Source: an uncultured Oscillospiraceae bacterium | GTDB lineage: Bacteria > Bacillota > Clostridia > Oscillospirales > Oscillospiraceae | Reading direction: 5' to 3' | Length of the DNA stretch: 64,000 nt | Assembly: GCA_934572335.1 (NCBI GenBank) | Contig: CAKTKU010000005.1 | Location: forward strand, 34,539-98,538 | Shown here: piece after piece, positions 7,980 to 15,906 of the stretch | Layout of the letters: each line of letters starts with the position of its first letter | How positions within the stretch are numbered: the stretch's first letter is position 1 | The notes under the pieces: generated by a model | Seen by the model: only the letters and a program-made list of their open reading frames with translations | Databases searched by the model: none | Told to the model about the DNA's origin: nothing | Program-made: the position numbers and the translations under genes

Positions 7980-9015
7980 CTTTCTCTACCTCCTTCCAGC
8001 ACTGCGGGTCAGCGGCGTAGAAATTTCCGTCTTTACCGCTTGCCACGGCGGGACAGCCGCGGCAGAATGCCAGCAGCTCACACTTGCTGCACTTCTCGAA
8101 CCTCGTATAATCGCGGTACTGCTCCATCTGGCACACCCACACATCCGCCAGCCGGTCGGTGAACACATTGGCGACCTTGCTGTTCTGCACCCGGCGGCAG
8201 GCGTACACATCCCCGGTGGGGAGAATGGTCAAATGGCAGTTGCCGCAGTTGCAGCCGCCGTAGATCACGCCGTCCTCCACGGTTTCGGGGATTTTGAACG
8301 CCCCGGTCTCGTACTCATACAGCGTCCAGAGGTGGTCTTTCTTATTAAAGTATGTCTGGCAACCGGCGGCCTCGTATTCCTTGAACTTTTTGTCGCAGTC
8401 AGCGAGCAGCCTGCGGTACCGCAGCGGCTCTATGCCGACATCCTTTTCCTCGCTCGTGGGGCAATAGCGGGCGAAAGCAAAGACATTCACGCCCGCCGCC
8501 GCAACGGCGTCGATAATACCGGGGACCTCGTCAATGTTCGTGCCGGAAACGGTGGTCATCACAACTGAGCGGATACCAGCCCGGTTGATGCAGCCGATCT
8601 TCTCAAGCGTAATATCAAAGCTGCCGGGCTTGCGGAACCAGTCGTGGGTTTCACGCAGACCGTCAATGGAAAGCTGATACTTTTCACAGCCGTATTCTTT
8701 CAGCTTGCGGCACACCTCATCCGTCAGGTGGAACGGATTGCCGAGAATGGTGAACGGAACGCTGTGCTGCTTCATCAGCCCCAGCAGCTTCCAGAAGTCC
8801 GGGTGCAGGATCGGGTCGCCGCCGGTGATATAGAAATACGGCAGGCGGCCATAGACCTCGCAGAAGTCCAGACAGTTATAGAAGGTGTCCTGCATTTGCT
8901 GCCACGACATCATATCCAGCTTCTTGTTGCAGTTTTCAGAGAAGATATAACAGTGCTTGCACCGCTGATCGCATTCATCGGTGATATGCCACTGGAAAGA
9001 AAAATACTGTTTCAT
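7972..9015 (-). CDS. Radical SAM/SPASM peptide maturase, ACGX type
   Basis: A 347-residue radical SAM enzyme. The SAM cluster motif is C15-x3-C19-x2-C22 (ECDQRCKHCY), followed by ITGGDPILHP. The C-terminus is a SPASM domain: GGCNCGNC, CRRVQNS, then CSKCELLAFCRGCP and a final cysteine in DPQCW, enough ligands for two auxiliary clusters. It matches the family defined by linkage to ACGX-repeat peptides, and such a peptide gene lies immediately upstream. Expected role: cysteine-directed post-translational modification of that peptide. ATG 9015 has AAGGAGG. It is the second gene of a seven-gene operon. Confidence 0.93.
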   Translation of the reverse strand: MKQYFSFQWHITDECDQRCKHCYIFSENCNKKLDMMSWQQMQDTFYNCLDFCEVYGRLPYFYITGGDPILHPDFWKLLGLMKQHSVPFTILGNPFHLTDEVCRKLKEYGCEKYQLSIDGLRETHDWFRKPGSFDITLEKIGCINRAGIRSVVMTTVSGTNIDEVPGIIDAVAAAGVNVFAFARYCPTSEEKDVGIEPLRYRRLLADCDKKFKEYEAAGCQTYFNKKDHLWTLYEYETGAFKIPETVEDGVIYGGCNCGNCHLTILPTGDVYACRRVQNSKVANVFTDRLADVWVCQMEQYRDYTRFEKCSKCELLAFCRGCPAVASGKDGNFYAADPQCWKEVEKDA

Positions 9016-9038
9016 GTGATCCTCCTTGCTCAGATGGG

Positions 9039-9107
9039 ACGCATTTCCGAGAGCACAACGGCGGCTGCCTTCTCGGAAATACGCCCCAAGTTTTTTCTTG
9101 GAGCGTA
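9039..9107 (-). promoter_or_regulatory. Overlapping alternative hairpins between peptide and maturase genes
   Basis: Transcribed leftward, hairpin A pairs TACGCTCCAAG with CTTGGGGCGTA (9107-9080). Hairpin B pairs the sequence at 9084-9071 with 9052-9039 (core TTTCCGAGA / TCTCGGAAA). They share 9080-9084 and cannot coexist. Hairpin B ends just before the maturase Shine-Dalgarno site. This could trim expression of the enzymes relative to the abundant precursor peptide. Confidence 0.55.
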
Positions 9108-9134
9108 CCCCGTCGCCATGCGGGAGCCCTGTCT

Positions 9135-9335
9135 TTACTGCTTGTCACCGGCGCCGCAGGCGGAACCGCAGGCTGTCGGCTGCCCGGTGGGCTTGTCCCC
9201 CGCGCCGCAGGCAGAGCCGCAAGCGGCGGGCTGCCCGGCAGGCTTATCACCCGCGCCGCAGGCAGAACCGCAAGCGGCAGCAGGAGCGGCGTTCGCGTCC
9301 TTATGCGTCCATCCGAAAAGATTAGAGAGTGCCAT
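9135..9335 (-). CDS. ACGX-repeat peptide (RiPP precursor)
   Basis: A 66-residue peptide. Residues 1-20 form a short leader (MALSNLFGWTHKD then Ala-rich). Residues 21-65 contain 2.7 copies of a 17-residue unit, each with ACGSACG followed by AGDKP, giving six cysteines at 22, 26, 39, 43, 56 and 60. This is the hallmark of ACGX-repeat peptides found beside dedicated radical SAM/SPASM enzymes. ATG 9335 has GGAGG nine bases upstream. No peptidase or dedicated exporter is adjacent, so the mature form may stay in the cytoplasm. Final structure and function unknown. Confidence 0.92.
   Translation of the reverse strand: MALSNLFGWTHKDANAAPAAACGSACGAGDKPAGQPAACGSACGAGDKPTGQPTACGSACGAGDKQ
9141..9275 (-). 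repeat. 51-bp tandem repeats encoding ACGX units
   Basis: About 2.7 in-frame copies of a 51-base unit coding for 17 residues. Differences between copies are mainly synonymous or Ala/Thr changes, suggesting expansion within the gene. Confidence 0.85.
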
Positions 9336-9411
9336 AATAATTTACCTCCGAAAATTCTTGTCAAACGGTTTCCCCCGTTCGCAAGCACATTGTAAGGCAT
9401 CTCCGTTCCGA

Positions 9412-9453
9412 AAAAAAGTACGCACAAATCTATTACTGAGTCACAAAAAAGTA
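9412..9453. promoter_or_regulatory. Direct repeats in the divergent HxlR/ACGX promoter region
   Basis: AAAAAAGTA occurs at 9412-9420 and 9445-9453, exactly 33 bases apart, about three helical turns. The second copy also lies within an inverted pair TTACT (9432-9436) / AGTAA. This is the best candidate for the binding site of the adjacent HxlR regulator. The leftward promoter in this region has a TACAAT -10 but a poor -35, consistent with regulation. Confidence 0.5.
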
Positions 9454-9458
9454 ACCGC

Positions 9459-9487
9459 TTGCAAAAGCACGAGTATCACATTATAAT
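9459..9487 (+). promoter_or_regulatory. Promoter of the HxlR regulator gene
   Basis: TTGCAA at 9459-9464, a 17-base spacer and a perfect TATAAT at 9482-9487, 40 bases before the start codon. It is adjacent to the AAAAAAGTA repeat, so autoregulation is likely. Confidence 0.75.
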
Positions 9488-9527
9488 TGAATGCAGCATT
9501 CTGAATTGAACCATTGGAGGTACTGCC

Positions 9528-9857
9528 ATGCTGACAAAAGAAGAAATGCCCGCCTGCCCGGTAGCAACCACCGTGGCGCTGATCGGGAGCAAGTGGAAGC
9601 TGCTCATCATACGAAACCTGATGGATCGTCCGTGGCGCTTCAATGAGCTGAAAAAGGACCTTGAGGGCATCAGCCAGAAGGTGCTGACGGACAGTCTGCG
9701 CTCCATGGAGGCCGACGGCATCGTCACCCGCACCGTTTATCCCGAAGTTCCGCCGAGGGTGGAATATGCCCTGTCCGACTTGGGCGAATCCATGCGCCCG
9801 ATCATAAAGGCAATGGAAGCATGGGGCAAGGAGTACAAGGCGTCATTTTCCGGCTGA
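9528..9857 (+). CDS. HxlR-family transcriptional regulator
   Basis: A 109-residue winged-helix protein with all HxlR hallmarks: PACPVATTVALIGSKWKLLIIRNL at the N-terminus, RFNELKKDLEGISQKVLTDSLR as the recognition segment, and VPPRVEYALSDLGESM in the wing. Cys10 sits where redox- or electrophile-sensing HxlR/HypR proteins carry their reactive cysteine, so it may sense thiol stress. ATG 9528 has TTGGAGG. It is divergent from the ACGX operon and probably controls it. Its 3' end overlaps the convergent glucosidase gene by 15 bases. Confidence 0.9.
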   Translation: MLTKEEMPACPVATTVALIGSKWKLLIIRNLMDRPWRFNELKKDLEGISQKVLTDSLRSMEADGIVTRTVYPEVPPRVEYALSDLGESMRPIIKAMEAWGKEYKASFSG

Positions 9858-11492
9858 GTACACCCGCGCCTCATACGGCCGCAGTGTCTGGGAATCGCTG
9901 TAGGGGTAATTGCAGAGGATAAGCTCCCCCGCGCCGCGCGTTATCCGGCGCGGCAGCGTCACGGGCTTATCCGAGAATGAGCACACCACCAGAAGCCGCG
10001 CGCCCTCATACTCTCGCTCGTAGACGTAGAGCTTCCCCGAGGCGCGGAGCCGCTCGCGGTACGTGCCATAGCGCACGACGGGCAGGGATTTTCGCAGGGC
10101 GACCGCCCGGCGGTAAAAGTTCAGCAGTGAATCCGGGTCGCGCTCCTCAGCGGCGACGTTTATCTCCTTGTAATTTTGGTTTACATAAAACCACGGCTTG
10201 CTGGTCGTGAATCCGGCATTTGCCTCATCCGACCACTGCATCGGCGTGCGTGCCGAGTCACGCGAGCTGCGCCACAGGCGTTCAAGCCTCTGGCGCGGCG
10301 TTTTTTTGAGAGCCGCGTGCTCATACTGCCAGCGCGTCTGCACGTCCTCATACATCTCCGCGTCCTCCGGACGCCAGTTCGTCATGCCGATCTCCTGCCC
10401 CTGATAGATGAACGGCGTGCCTTTCTGGAAGAGATACGCCACGGCGAGCATTTTCCCGCTTTCCGCACGGAAGCGCTCACTGCCGTAACGGGAGATGATG
10501 CGCGGGTGGTCGTGGTTTTCAATGTACAGCATGTTCCACGCCCTGCCGTCAAGCTTTGTCTGCCAGCTCGACCACGCGCGCTTGAGCTTGCGCAGACTAA
10601 AGCGCGTGGGCAGATAATCGGTGAAAAAGCAGTCGGCGCACATGCACTCGAACTGTATCATCATGTCAAAGTCCGCGTCCGGCTTCTCCGCGATGTATTC
10701 CAGCGCGCGGCGCGGCCAGATGAGCGGCGCTTCCGCGATCGTGACGCAGTCATAATCTCTCAGCACATCGCGCCTGAACTCGGCAAGATATTCATGCAGG
10801 TGCGGACCATGGTTATAAAAGCGTATGCCCTTATAGATGGGGAAAAGATAGTCGTTCGGCAGTCCTTCCTTTTTAGATATGAGCGTGATGACGTCCTCGC
10901 GGAAGCCGTCCACGCCGAGGTCGAGCCAGAAACGCAGTATCTTCTTCACCTCCTCGCGCACGAGGGGGTTGTCCATGTTGAGGTCGGGCTGCTTGACGGC
11001 GTAGAGATGCAGATAATATTCCTGCCGCAGCTCATCAAACTGCCACGCCTTGCCCTCGAACGAGCTGTCCCAGTTGTTCGGCAGCTTCCCGTTTTTGCCC
11101 GCCGGACGCCAGATGTAATAATCCGTGTACGGCTCTATGCGCCGACGGCTTTTCTGGAACCACTCATGCTCGTCCGACGTGTGGTTTATCACAAGATCCA
11201 TTATCACGCGCATTCCGCGCTCATGCGCCGCGGCAAGCATCGTTCTGAATGCGTCCATGCCGCCGAATTCCTCGGCAATGTCCATGTAATCCGATATATC
11301 GTAGCCGCAGTCGACGCCCGGCGACGGGTACAGCGGCGAAAACCATATCCCGTCCACGCCGAGCGACTTTATGTAGTCCAGCTTCGCGCAGACGCCGATG
11401 AGGTCGCCCATGCCGTCGCCGTTGCCGTCATAAAAGCTGCGCGGCCATATCTGATAGAACACCATATCCTTATACCAGCGTGTGCGCTCCAT
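9843..11492 (-). CDS. GH13 alpha-glucosidase (oligo-1,6-glucosidase type)
   Basis: A 549-residue glycoside hydrolase. Conserved GH13 regions appear in order: DLVINHTSDEHEWF (region I), GVDGFREDVI with the nucleophile aspartate (II), CVTIAEAPL with the acid/base glutamate (III), and ENHDHPR (IV). No signal peptide, so it acts on imported oligosaccharides. Length and the FQKSRRRIEPYTDYYIW segment match the MalL/oligo-1,6-glucosidase group rather than extracellular amylases. ATG 11492 follows GGGAGG. Monocistronic, convergent with the HxlR gene. Confidence 0.9.
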   Translation of the reverse strand: MERTRWYKDMVFYQIWPRSFYDGNGDGMGDLIGVCAKLDYIKSLGVDGIWFSPLYPSPGVDCGYDISDYMDIAEEFGGMDAFRTMLAAAHERGMRVIMDLVINHTSDEHEWFQKSRRRIEPYTDYYIWRPAGKNGKLPNNWDSSFEGKAWQFDELRQEYYLHLYAVKQPDLNMDNPLVREEVKKILRFWLDLGVDGFREDVITLISKKEGLPNDYLFPIYKGIRFYNHGPHLHEYLAEFRRDVLRDYDCVTIAEAPLIWPRRALEYIAEKPDADFDMMIQFECMCADCFFTDYLPTRFSLRKLKRAWSSWQTKLDGRAWNMLYIENHDHPRIISRYGSERFRAESGKMLAVAYLFQKGTPFIYQGQEIGMTNWRPEDAEMYEDVQTRWQYEHAALKKTPRQRLERLWRSSRDSARTPMQWSDEANAGFTTSKPWFYVNQNYKEINVAAEERDPDSLLNFYRRAVALRKSLPVVRYGTYRERLRASGKLYVYEREYEGARLLVVCSFSDKPVTLPRRITRGAGELILCNYPYSDSQTLRPYEARVYSAGK

Positions 11493-11523
11493 ATTCTGCC
11501 TCCCGTGCGTGATTTTCAGTCTG

Positions 11524-11553
11524 ATTATACCATAAATGCGCGCGGCTTGTCAT
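11524..11553 (-). promoter_or_regulatory. Promoter of the alpha-glucosidase gene
   Basis: Minus-strand ATGACA (11553-11548), an 18-base spacer, TATAAT (11529-11524), 32 bases upstream of the start codon. Confidence 0.65.
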
Positions 11554-11779
11554 CATATCGGCGCGCCCGTCCGCCGACGGTTTTTCTTTCCGTTTTTTTG
11601 CACAAATTATCCGTAAAAATCCTGTTGATTTTCTCCCTTTTATTATTCAATTCTCAGAATTTCATTTAGCGTATAGCATTGCATTTTTATTAATGTTATA
11701 ATATGAACAATCTTTTTTGATACACTATATCTAGTGAATCTAGTAAAACCATGCAAATTCTTTAGATAATGGAGGAGAC
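11554..11779 (+). promoter_or_regulatory. AT-rich leader of the decarboxylase operon
   Basis: An AT-rich stretch without genes. It holds a consensus TATAAT at 11697-11702 with a weak -35, and CTAGT repeats at 11731-11745 (ATCTAGTGAATCTAGT) that could be an operator. I see no riboswitch-like structure and no biotin operator. GGAGGAG lies just before the start at 11780. Confidence 0.45.
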
Positions 11780-13162
11780 ATGAAGAAAGTACAGTTTACC
11801 GAAACGGTGCTGCGAGACGCGAGCCAGTCGCTGATCGCCACGAGACTGCCGTATGAGAAGATGGAGCCGATCCTTGAGACGATGGACAAGGCGGGGTACT
11901 ATTCCGCCGAGTGCTGGGGCGGGGCGACGTTCGACGTGTGCCTGCGCTTTCTCAATGAGGACCCGTGGGAGCGCCTCCGCAAGATCCGCGCGAAGATGCC
12001 CAACACGAAGCTGCAGATGCTGCTGCGCGGGCAGAACATCCTCGGCTACAAGCACTACCCCGATGACATCGTCCGCCGCTTCGTGCGCGCTTCCGTCAAG
12101 AACGGCATAGACATCATCCGCATTTTCGACGCCCTCAATGACGTCAACAACCTCAAGGTCGCGATCGAGGAGACCGTGAAGTCCGGCGCTATCGCCTCCG
12201 GCACGATCTCTTACACCACCAGCCCCGTGCACACCCGCGAGAAGTATGTCGAGATGGTCAGGGAGCTTGCCCAGATGGGCGTCGGCTCCATCTGCATCAA
12301 GGACATGGCCGGTATACTCACCCCCGCCGCGGCGTATGACCTCGTCGCCGCGATAAAGGATGCGGTCGACCTCCCCGTCGTGATGCACACGCACTGCACC
12401 ACCGGGCTTGCGTACATGACCTACCTCAAGGGCATTGAGGCCGGTGCGGACGTTATCGACACCGCAATTTCCCCGTTCTCCGGCGGCACGTCCCAGCCCG
12501 CGACCGAGACCCTCGCCTACGCTCTCAAGGAGCTTGGCTATGAGGTCGATCTCGACCAGCCCACGCTCTATAAAATCGCGGATTACTTCAAGCCCATCCG
12601 CAACGAGTATATCAAGGACGGCACGCTCAACCCCATCTCCATGGGTACGGACACCCAGTGCCTCAACTACCAGATCCCCGGCGGCATGCTCTCCAACCTC
12701 CTCAGCCAGCTCAAGAGCCTCAACGCGCTGGACAAGTTCGACGAAGCGCTCAGGGAGACCCCCGCTGTGCGCAAGGACATGGGCTATCCCCCGCTTGTCA
12801 CCCCGACGAGCCAGCTCGTCGGCACGCAGGCCGTGCAGAACGTCCTCGCGGGCGAGCGCTACAAGAACGTCGGCGCGGAGATAAAGGCATACTGCCGCGG
12901 CGAGTATGGCCGCACCCCCGCACCCATCGACCCCGAGGTGCGCGCGAAGATACTCGGCGATGAGAAGCCCATCGAGGGGCGCTACGCCGATTCCCTGCCC
13001 ACCGACACCTATGAGAAGACCGCCGAAAAGCTCGGCGATACCGCAAAGTGCGAAGAGGACGTCCTCTCCTACATTGCCTTCCCCTCCGTCGCGGAGAAGT
13101 TCTTCGACGAGCGCAGGGCGAACGAGGAGAAGAAGGTGCGCTACTCCATTGAGGCGCTCTGA
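11780..13162 (+). CDS. oadA: Oxaloacetate decarboxylase alpha subunit (carboxyltransferase)
   Basis: A 460-residue carboxyltransferase that moves CO2 from oxaloacetate to biotin. The TIM barrel begins FTETVLRDASQSLIATR, with metal and substrate motifs GGATFDVCLRFL, IRIFDALNDVNN, ICIKDMAG and MHTHCTTGLAYM. The conserved PYC_OADA C-domain follows (IPGGMLSNL, PTSQLVGTQAV). It lacks the C-terminal biotin domain, which is a separate gene downstream, a common arrangement in Clostridia. First gene of oadA-oadG-biotin carrier-oadB. Confidence 0.93.
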   Translation: MKKVQFTETVLRDASQSLIATRLPYEKMEPILETMDKAGYYSAECWGGATFDVCLRFLNEDPWERLRKIRAKMPNTKLQMLLRGQNILGYKHYPDDIVRRFVRASVKNGIDIIRIFDALNDVNNLKVAIEETVKSGAIASGTISYTTSPVHTREKYVEMVRELAQMGVGSICIKDMAGILTPAAAYDLVAAIKDAVDLPVVMHTHCTTGLAYMTYLKGIEAGADVIDTAISPFSGGTSQPATETLAYALKELGYEVDLDQPTLYKIADYFKPIRNEYIKDGTLNPISMGTDTQCLNYQIPGGMLSNLLSQLKSLNALDKFDEALRETPAVRKDMGYPPLVTPTSQLVGTQAVQNVLAGERYKNVGAEIKAYCRGEYGRTPAPIDPEVRAKILGDEKPIEGRYADSLPTDTYEKTAEKLGDTAKCEEDVLSYIAFPSVAEKFFDERRANEEKKVRYSIEAL

Positions 13163-13176
13163 GGAGGCTGCTTATT

Positions 13177-13500
13177 ATGGATATGGTCAACATTTCTCTC
13201 TCCACCGCCGCTGTGACGGCGCTGCTGGGATACCTCGTGGTCTTCGTGGGGCTTATACTGCTGATGGTCGTCATCATACTGATGAGCAGGTTCTTCATCG
13301 CGAAGAAGACCGAAGCCTCGCCCGCACCCGTCGCCGCCGGTGAGGCGGCGAAGCCCGAGGCGCACGGCGCCGCCGGTGAGCTCAAGCTCTACGACACCGA
13401 CCCCAGAGACGCCGCCATGGTCATGGCGATCGTCGCCGACACGCTCGGCAAGCCGCTCAATCAGCTCCGCTTCATTTCCATCAAGGAGGTCAAGGAATAA
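13177..13500 (+). CDS. oadG: Oxaloacetate decarboxylase gamma-like membrane subunit
   Basis: A 107-residue protein with one N-terminal transmembrane helix (about 10-36, LLGYLVVFVGLILLMVVIILM), an Ala/Pro-rich linker and a conserved C-terminus. It matches OadG, which anchors and assembles the alpha and beta subunits. GAGGAGG precedes ATG 13177; the stop overlaps the next start in TAATG. Confidence 0.82.
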   Translation: MDMVNISLSTAAVTALLGYLVVFVGLILLMVVIILMSRFFIAKKTEASPAPVAAGEAAKPEAHGAAGELKLYDTDPRDAAMVMAIVADTLGKPLNQLRFISIKEVKE

Positions 13501-13898
13501 TGAAATATAAAGTTACGCTCAATAACCGCGTATACGAGGTCGAGGTAGAAGAAGGCAGCGCAATGCTCGTGGACGAGTACGCCCTCGCCGCGCCCGCGGC
13601 TCCCGCGCCTGTGGCTCCCGTCGCTGCGCCTGCTGCCGCTCCTGCCGCCGCCCCGGCTCCCGCCGCTGCCGCGCCCCTCGCCGCCGGTGAGGCTGTCAAG
13701 AGCCCCATGCCCGGCAACATCCTCAAGATAAATGTCGCTCAGGGTCAGTCCGTCAAGGAGGGCGACACCCTTATAGTTCTCGAAGCCATGAAGATGGAGA
13801 ATGACGTTGTCGCCCCGCGTGACGGCACGGTCGCGCAGATCGTCGTGACCAAGGGCGCTGTGGTCGAGACCGGCTCTCCCCTCGTCATTCTGGCATAA
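13500..13898 (+). CDS. Biotin carboxyl carrier subunit of the Na+-pumping decarboxylase
   Basis: A 132-residue carrier. Residues 1-25 form a short beta domain, 30-60 a flexible Ala/Pro linker, and 65-132 a biotinyl domain. The biotinylated lysine is in EAMKMEND near residue 98, with the conserved SPMPGNIL and GDTLIVLE. It shuttles CO2 between the alpha and beta subunits. AAGGAGG lies 13 bases upstream and the start overlaps the oadG stop. Confidence 0.93.
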   Translation: MKYKVTLNNRVYEVEVEEGSAMLVDEYALAAPAAPAPVAPVAAPAAAPAAAPAPAAAAPLAAGEAVKSPMPGNILKINVAQGQSVKEGDTLIVLEAMKMENDVVAPRDGTVAQIVVTKGAVVETGSPLVILA

Positions 13899-13910
13899 GG
13901 GAGGAGACCT

Positions 13911-15134
13911 ATGGATATACTCGGTACTCTCCGGGATCTGGCGCTGGAATCCGGCTTCGCCGCGTTCTTCACGACCGCCGGCGGCTGGAAGAACCTCGTC
14001 ATGATACTCATCGCCTTTGTGCTTTTGTATCTGGGCATCGTAAAGAAGTTCGAGCCGCTGCTGCTCGTCGGCATCGCATTCGGCTGCCTTCTGTCCAACC
14101 TCAGCTACTTCATCGGCATGGGCGAGAACGCGCTCTACCACCCCGAGCTCTGGTCGCAGTTTCTCGACAGCTCCAGCCCGTACTACCACAGCTACGGCTA
14201 CATCATGAGCAATGCGGGGCTGCTGGACTTCTTCTACATCGGCGTTAAAGCTGGCATCTACCCGTCGCTCATCTTCATGGGCGTGGGCGCGATGACGGAC
14301 TTCGGTCCCCTGCTCTCCAACCCCAAGAGCCTGCTGCTGGGTGCGGCGGCTCAACTGGGCGTGTTCGTGGCGTTCCTCGGCGCTGTGATGCTCGGCTTCA
14401 CGGGTCCACAGGCGGCGTCCATCGGCATCATCGGCGGCGCGGACGGCCCCACCGCCATCTACCTGACAACAAAGCTCGCGCCGGAGCTGCTCGGTCCCAT
14501 CGCCATCGCGGCGTACTCGTACATGGCGCTCATCCCGCTCATCCAGCCGCCGCTCATGAAGCTTCTGACGACGGATGAGATGCGCAAGGTCAAGATGGAG
14601 CAGACCCGCGAGGTCAGCAAGGCGGAGAAGATCATCTTCCCCATCGTTGTGGCGACCTTCGTCATTCTCCTTCTCCCCTCGACCGCGCCTCTGGTGGGCT
14701 GCCTGATGCTGGGCAACCTCTTCCGCGAGACCGGCGTGACCGACCGCCTCTCCGACACGGCGCAGAACGCGCTGATGAACATCATAACCATCTTCCTCGC
14801 GACCTCTGTCGGTGCGACGATGACGGGCGATAACTTCATCCAGGTGCAGACGCTCTACATCATCCTGCTGGGTCTTGTGGCGTTCGGCATCTCCACTGTC
14901 GGCGGGCTGCTGGGCGGCATCGCGATGTTCTACGGCTCCGGCAAGAAGATAAACCCGCTGATCGGCTCCGCGGGCGTGTCCGCCGTGCCTATGGCGGCGC
15001 GCGTCTCTCAGGACGTCGGCCGCAGGTACAACAAGACCAACTTCCTGCTCATGCACGCGATGGGTCCCAACGTCGCCGGTGTCATCGGCTCCGCCATCGC
15101 CGCGGGCTTCCTCCTCTCCGTCTTCGGCGGCTGA
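13911..15134 (+). CDS. oadB: Na+-pumping decarboxylase beta subunit
   Basis: A 407-residue polytopic membrane protein that decarboxylates carboxybiotin and exports Na+. Key positions are visible: the aspartate in GGADGPTA, the tyrosine in AAYSYM and the serine-containing GSAGVSAVPMAARV near the C-terminus, all implicated in Na+ and proton passage in this family. An extra hydrophilic loop near residues 60-90 (NALYHPELWSQFLDS) is typical of the clostridial GcdB/MmdB-like group. The alpha subunit points to oxaloacetate as substrate, but methylmalonyl- or glutaconyl-CoA pumps share this subunit. Confidence 0.92.
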   Translation: MDILGTLRDLALESGFAAFFTTAGGWKNLVMILIAFVLLYLGIVKKFEPLLLVGIAFGCLLSNLSYFIGMGENALYHPELWSQFLDSSSPYYHSYGYIMSNAGLLDFFYIGVKAGIYPSLIFMGVGAMTDFGPLLSNPKSLLLGAAAQLGVFVAFLGAVMLGFTGPQAASIGIIGGADGPTAIYLTTKLAPELLGPIAIAAYSYMALIPLIQPPLMKLLTTDEMRKVKMEQTREVSKAEKIIFPIVVATFVILLLPSTAPLVGCLMLGNLFRETGVTDRLSDTAQNALMNIITIFLATSVGATMTGDNFIQVQTLYIILLGLVAFGISTVGGLLGGIAMFYGSGKKINPLIGSAGVSAVPMAARVSQDVGRRYNKTNFLLMHAMGPNVAGVIGSAIAAGFLLSVFGG

Positions 15135-15162
15135 TAGGGATAATGTAAAAACAGAATACAGC

Positions 15163-15204
15163 AAAAAATGCCTCTCTTCAAAGCCAGAAAGAGAGGCATT
15201 TTTG
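15163..15204 (+). terminator. Terminator of the decarboxylase operon
   Basis: Stem ATGCCTCTCTT / AAGAGAGGCAT with a ten-base loop, followed by TTTTT. Confidence 0.85.
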
Positions 15205-15214
15205 CAAATTTGTG

Positions 15215-15243
15215 TTGACATTTGTGCACCGGCATATTACTAT
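15215..15243 (+). promoter_or_regulatory. Promoter of the pantothenate transporter/kinase pair
   Basis: TTGACA at 15215-15220, 17-base spacer, TACTAT at 15238-15243. Confidence 0.7.
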
Positions 15244-15300
15244 ATGCTTGCGCCACATCCCCGATGAAATGAGGGAGTGACAGCAGGAGGTAAATTTAAT

Positions 15301-15906
15301 ATGAGTAAAGCAGCATCCACCGGCTCTGTCCGCCGTATGACGGGGATGAGCCTGATGGCGGCGATCATCGCCGTCCTGACAGTTCTGGGCAACTTCGTGC
15401 GGTTCGGTCCGTTCCCGATAACGCTCGCGCTCGCGCCGATCATCATTGGCGCGGCGATGTACGGTGCGGGTGCCGGGGCGATCCTCGGCGGCGTGTTCGG
15501 TCTCGTGACGCTCATCAGCGGGCTTGCGGGCTGGGACGGCGGCACGGTGATGTACCTCATGGGCATCGCGCCTGTCGCGTGCATTCTCGTCTGCGTCGGC
15601 AAAGGCGTTGCGGCGGGCTGGTGCGCGGGGCTTGTGTACAGCGCCATTGAGAAAAAGAACCGCCATGTGGGCGTGGTCGCTGCCGGTATCGTGTGCCCGG
15701 TGGTCAACACCGGGGTTTTCATTATCGGCATGCTTTTGTTCTTCACGTCCGCGCTGGAGAGCTGGGCGAGCGGGCAGGGGCTTATGTACTACGTCATTTT
15801 CGGGCTGACCGGCGTGAACTTCCTTGTGGAGCTTGCGGTCAACCTCGTGCTCTCCTCCGGCATAACCGCGATAATCAAATACGCAAAAGGCAGGAAAGGT
15901 GAATGA
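15301..15906 (+). CDS. ECF transporter S component, probable pantothenate (PanT-like)
   Basis: About 201 residues with five to six hydrophobic helices and a short cytosolic N-terminus, the size and topology of ECF S components that capture vitamins for the shared EcfAAT module. I place the start at 15301 because AGGAGG lies at 15286-15291; an upstream in-frame start would ignore that site. The stop overlaps the coaX start (ATGA), and coaX acts on pantothenate, so the cargo is inferred to be pantothenate. The family call is firmer than the substrate. Confidence 0.8.
   Translation: MSKAASTGSVRRMTGMSLMAAIIAVLTVLGNFVRFGPFPITLALAPIIIGAAMYGAGAGAILGGVFGLVTLISGLAGWDGGTVMYLMGIAPVACILVCVGKGVAAGWCAGLVYSAIEKKNRHVGVVAAGIVCPVVNTGVFIIGMLLFFTSALESWASGQGLMYYVIFGLTGVNFLVELAVNLVLSSGITAIIKYAKGRKGE

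Noticed and set aside
9141..9275. Possible CRISPR or minisatellite array
   Set aside because: The repeats are contiguous, 51 bases long, in frame and encode the ACGX peptide; there are no spacers.
8644..9486. Plus-strand frame of 280 codons across the ACGX and maturase genes
   Set aside because: Antisense to two recognised genes; the repeats translate to Pro/Ala-rich sequence without a known family.
11554..11779. Riboswitch or biotin operator upstream of the decarboxylase operon
   Set aside because: No recognisable aptamer pairing or BirA box; only a promoter and short CTAGT repeats.
13461..15221. A 586-codon open frame opposite the biotin carrier and beta subunit
   Set aside because: Charged low-complexity translation; both plus-strand genes are unmistakable.
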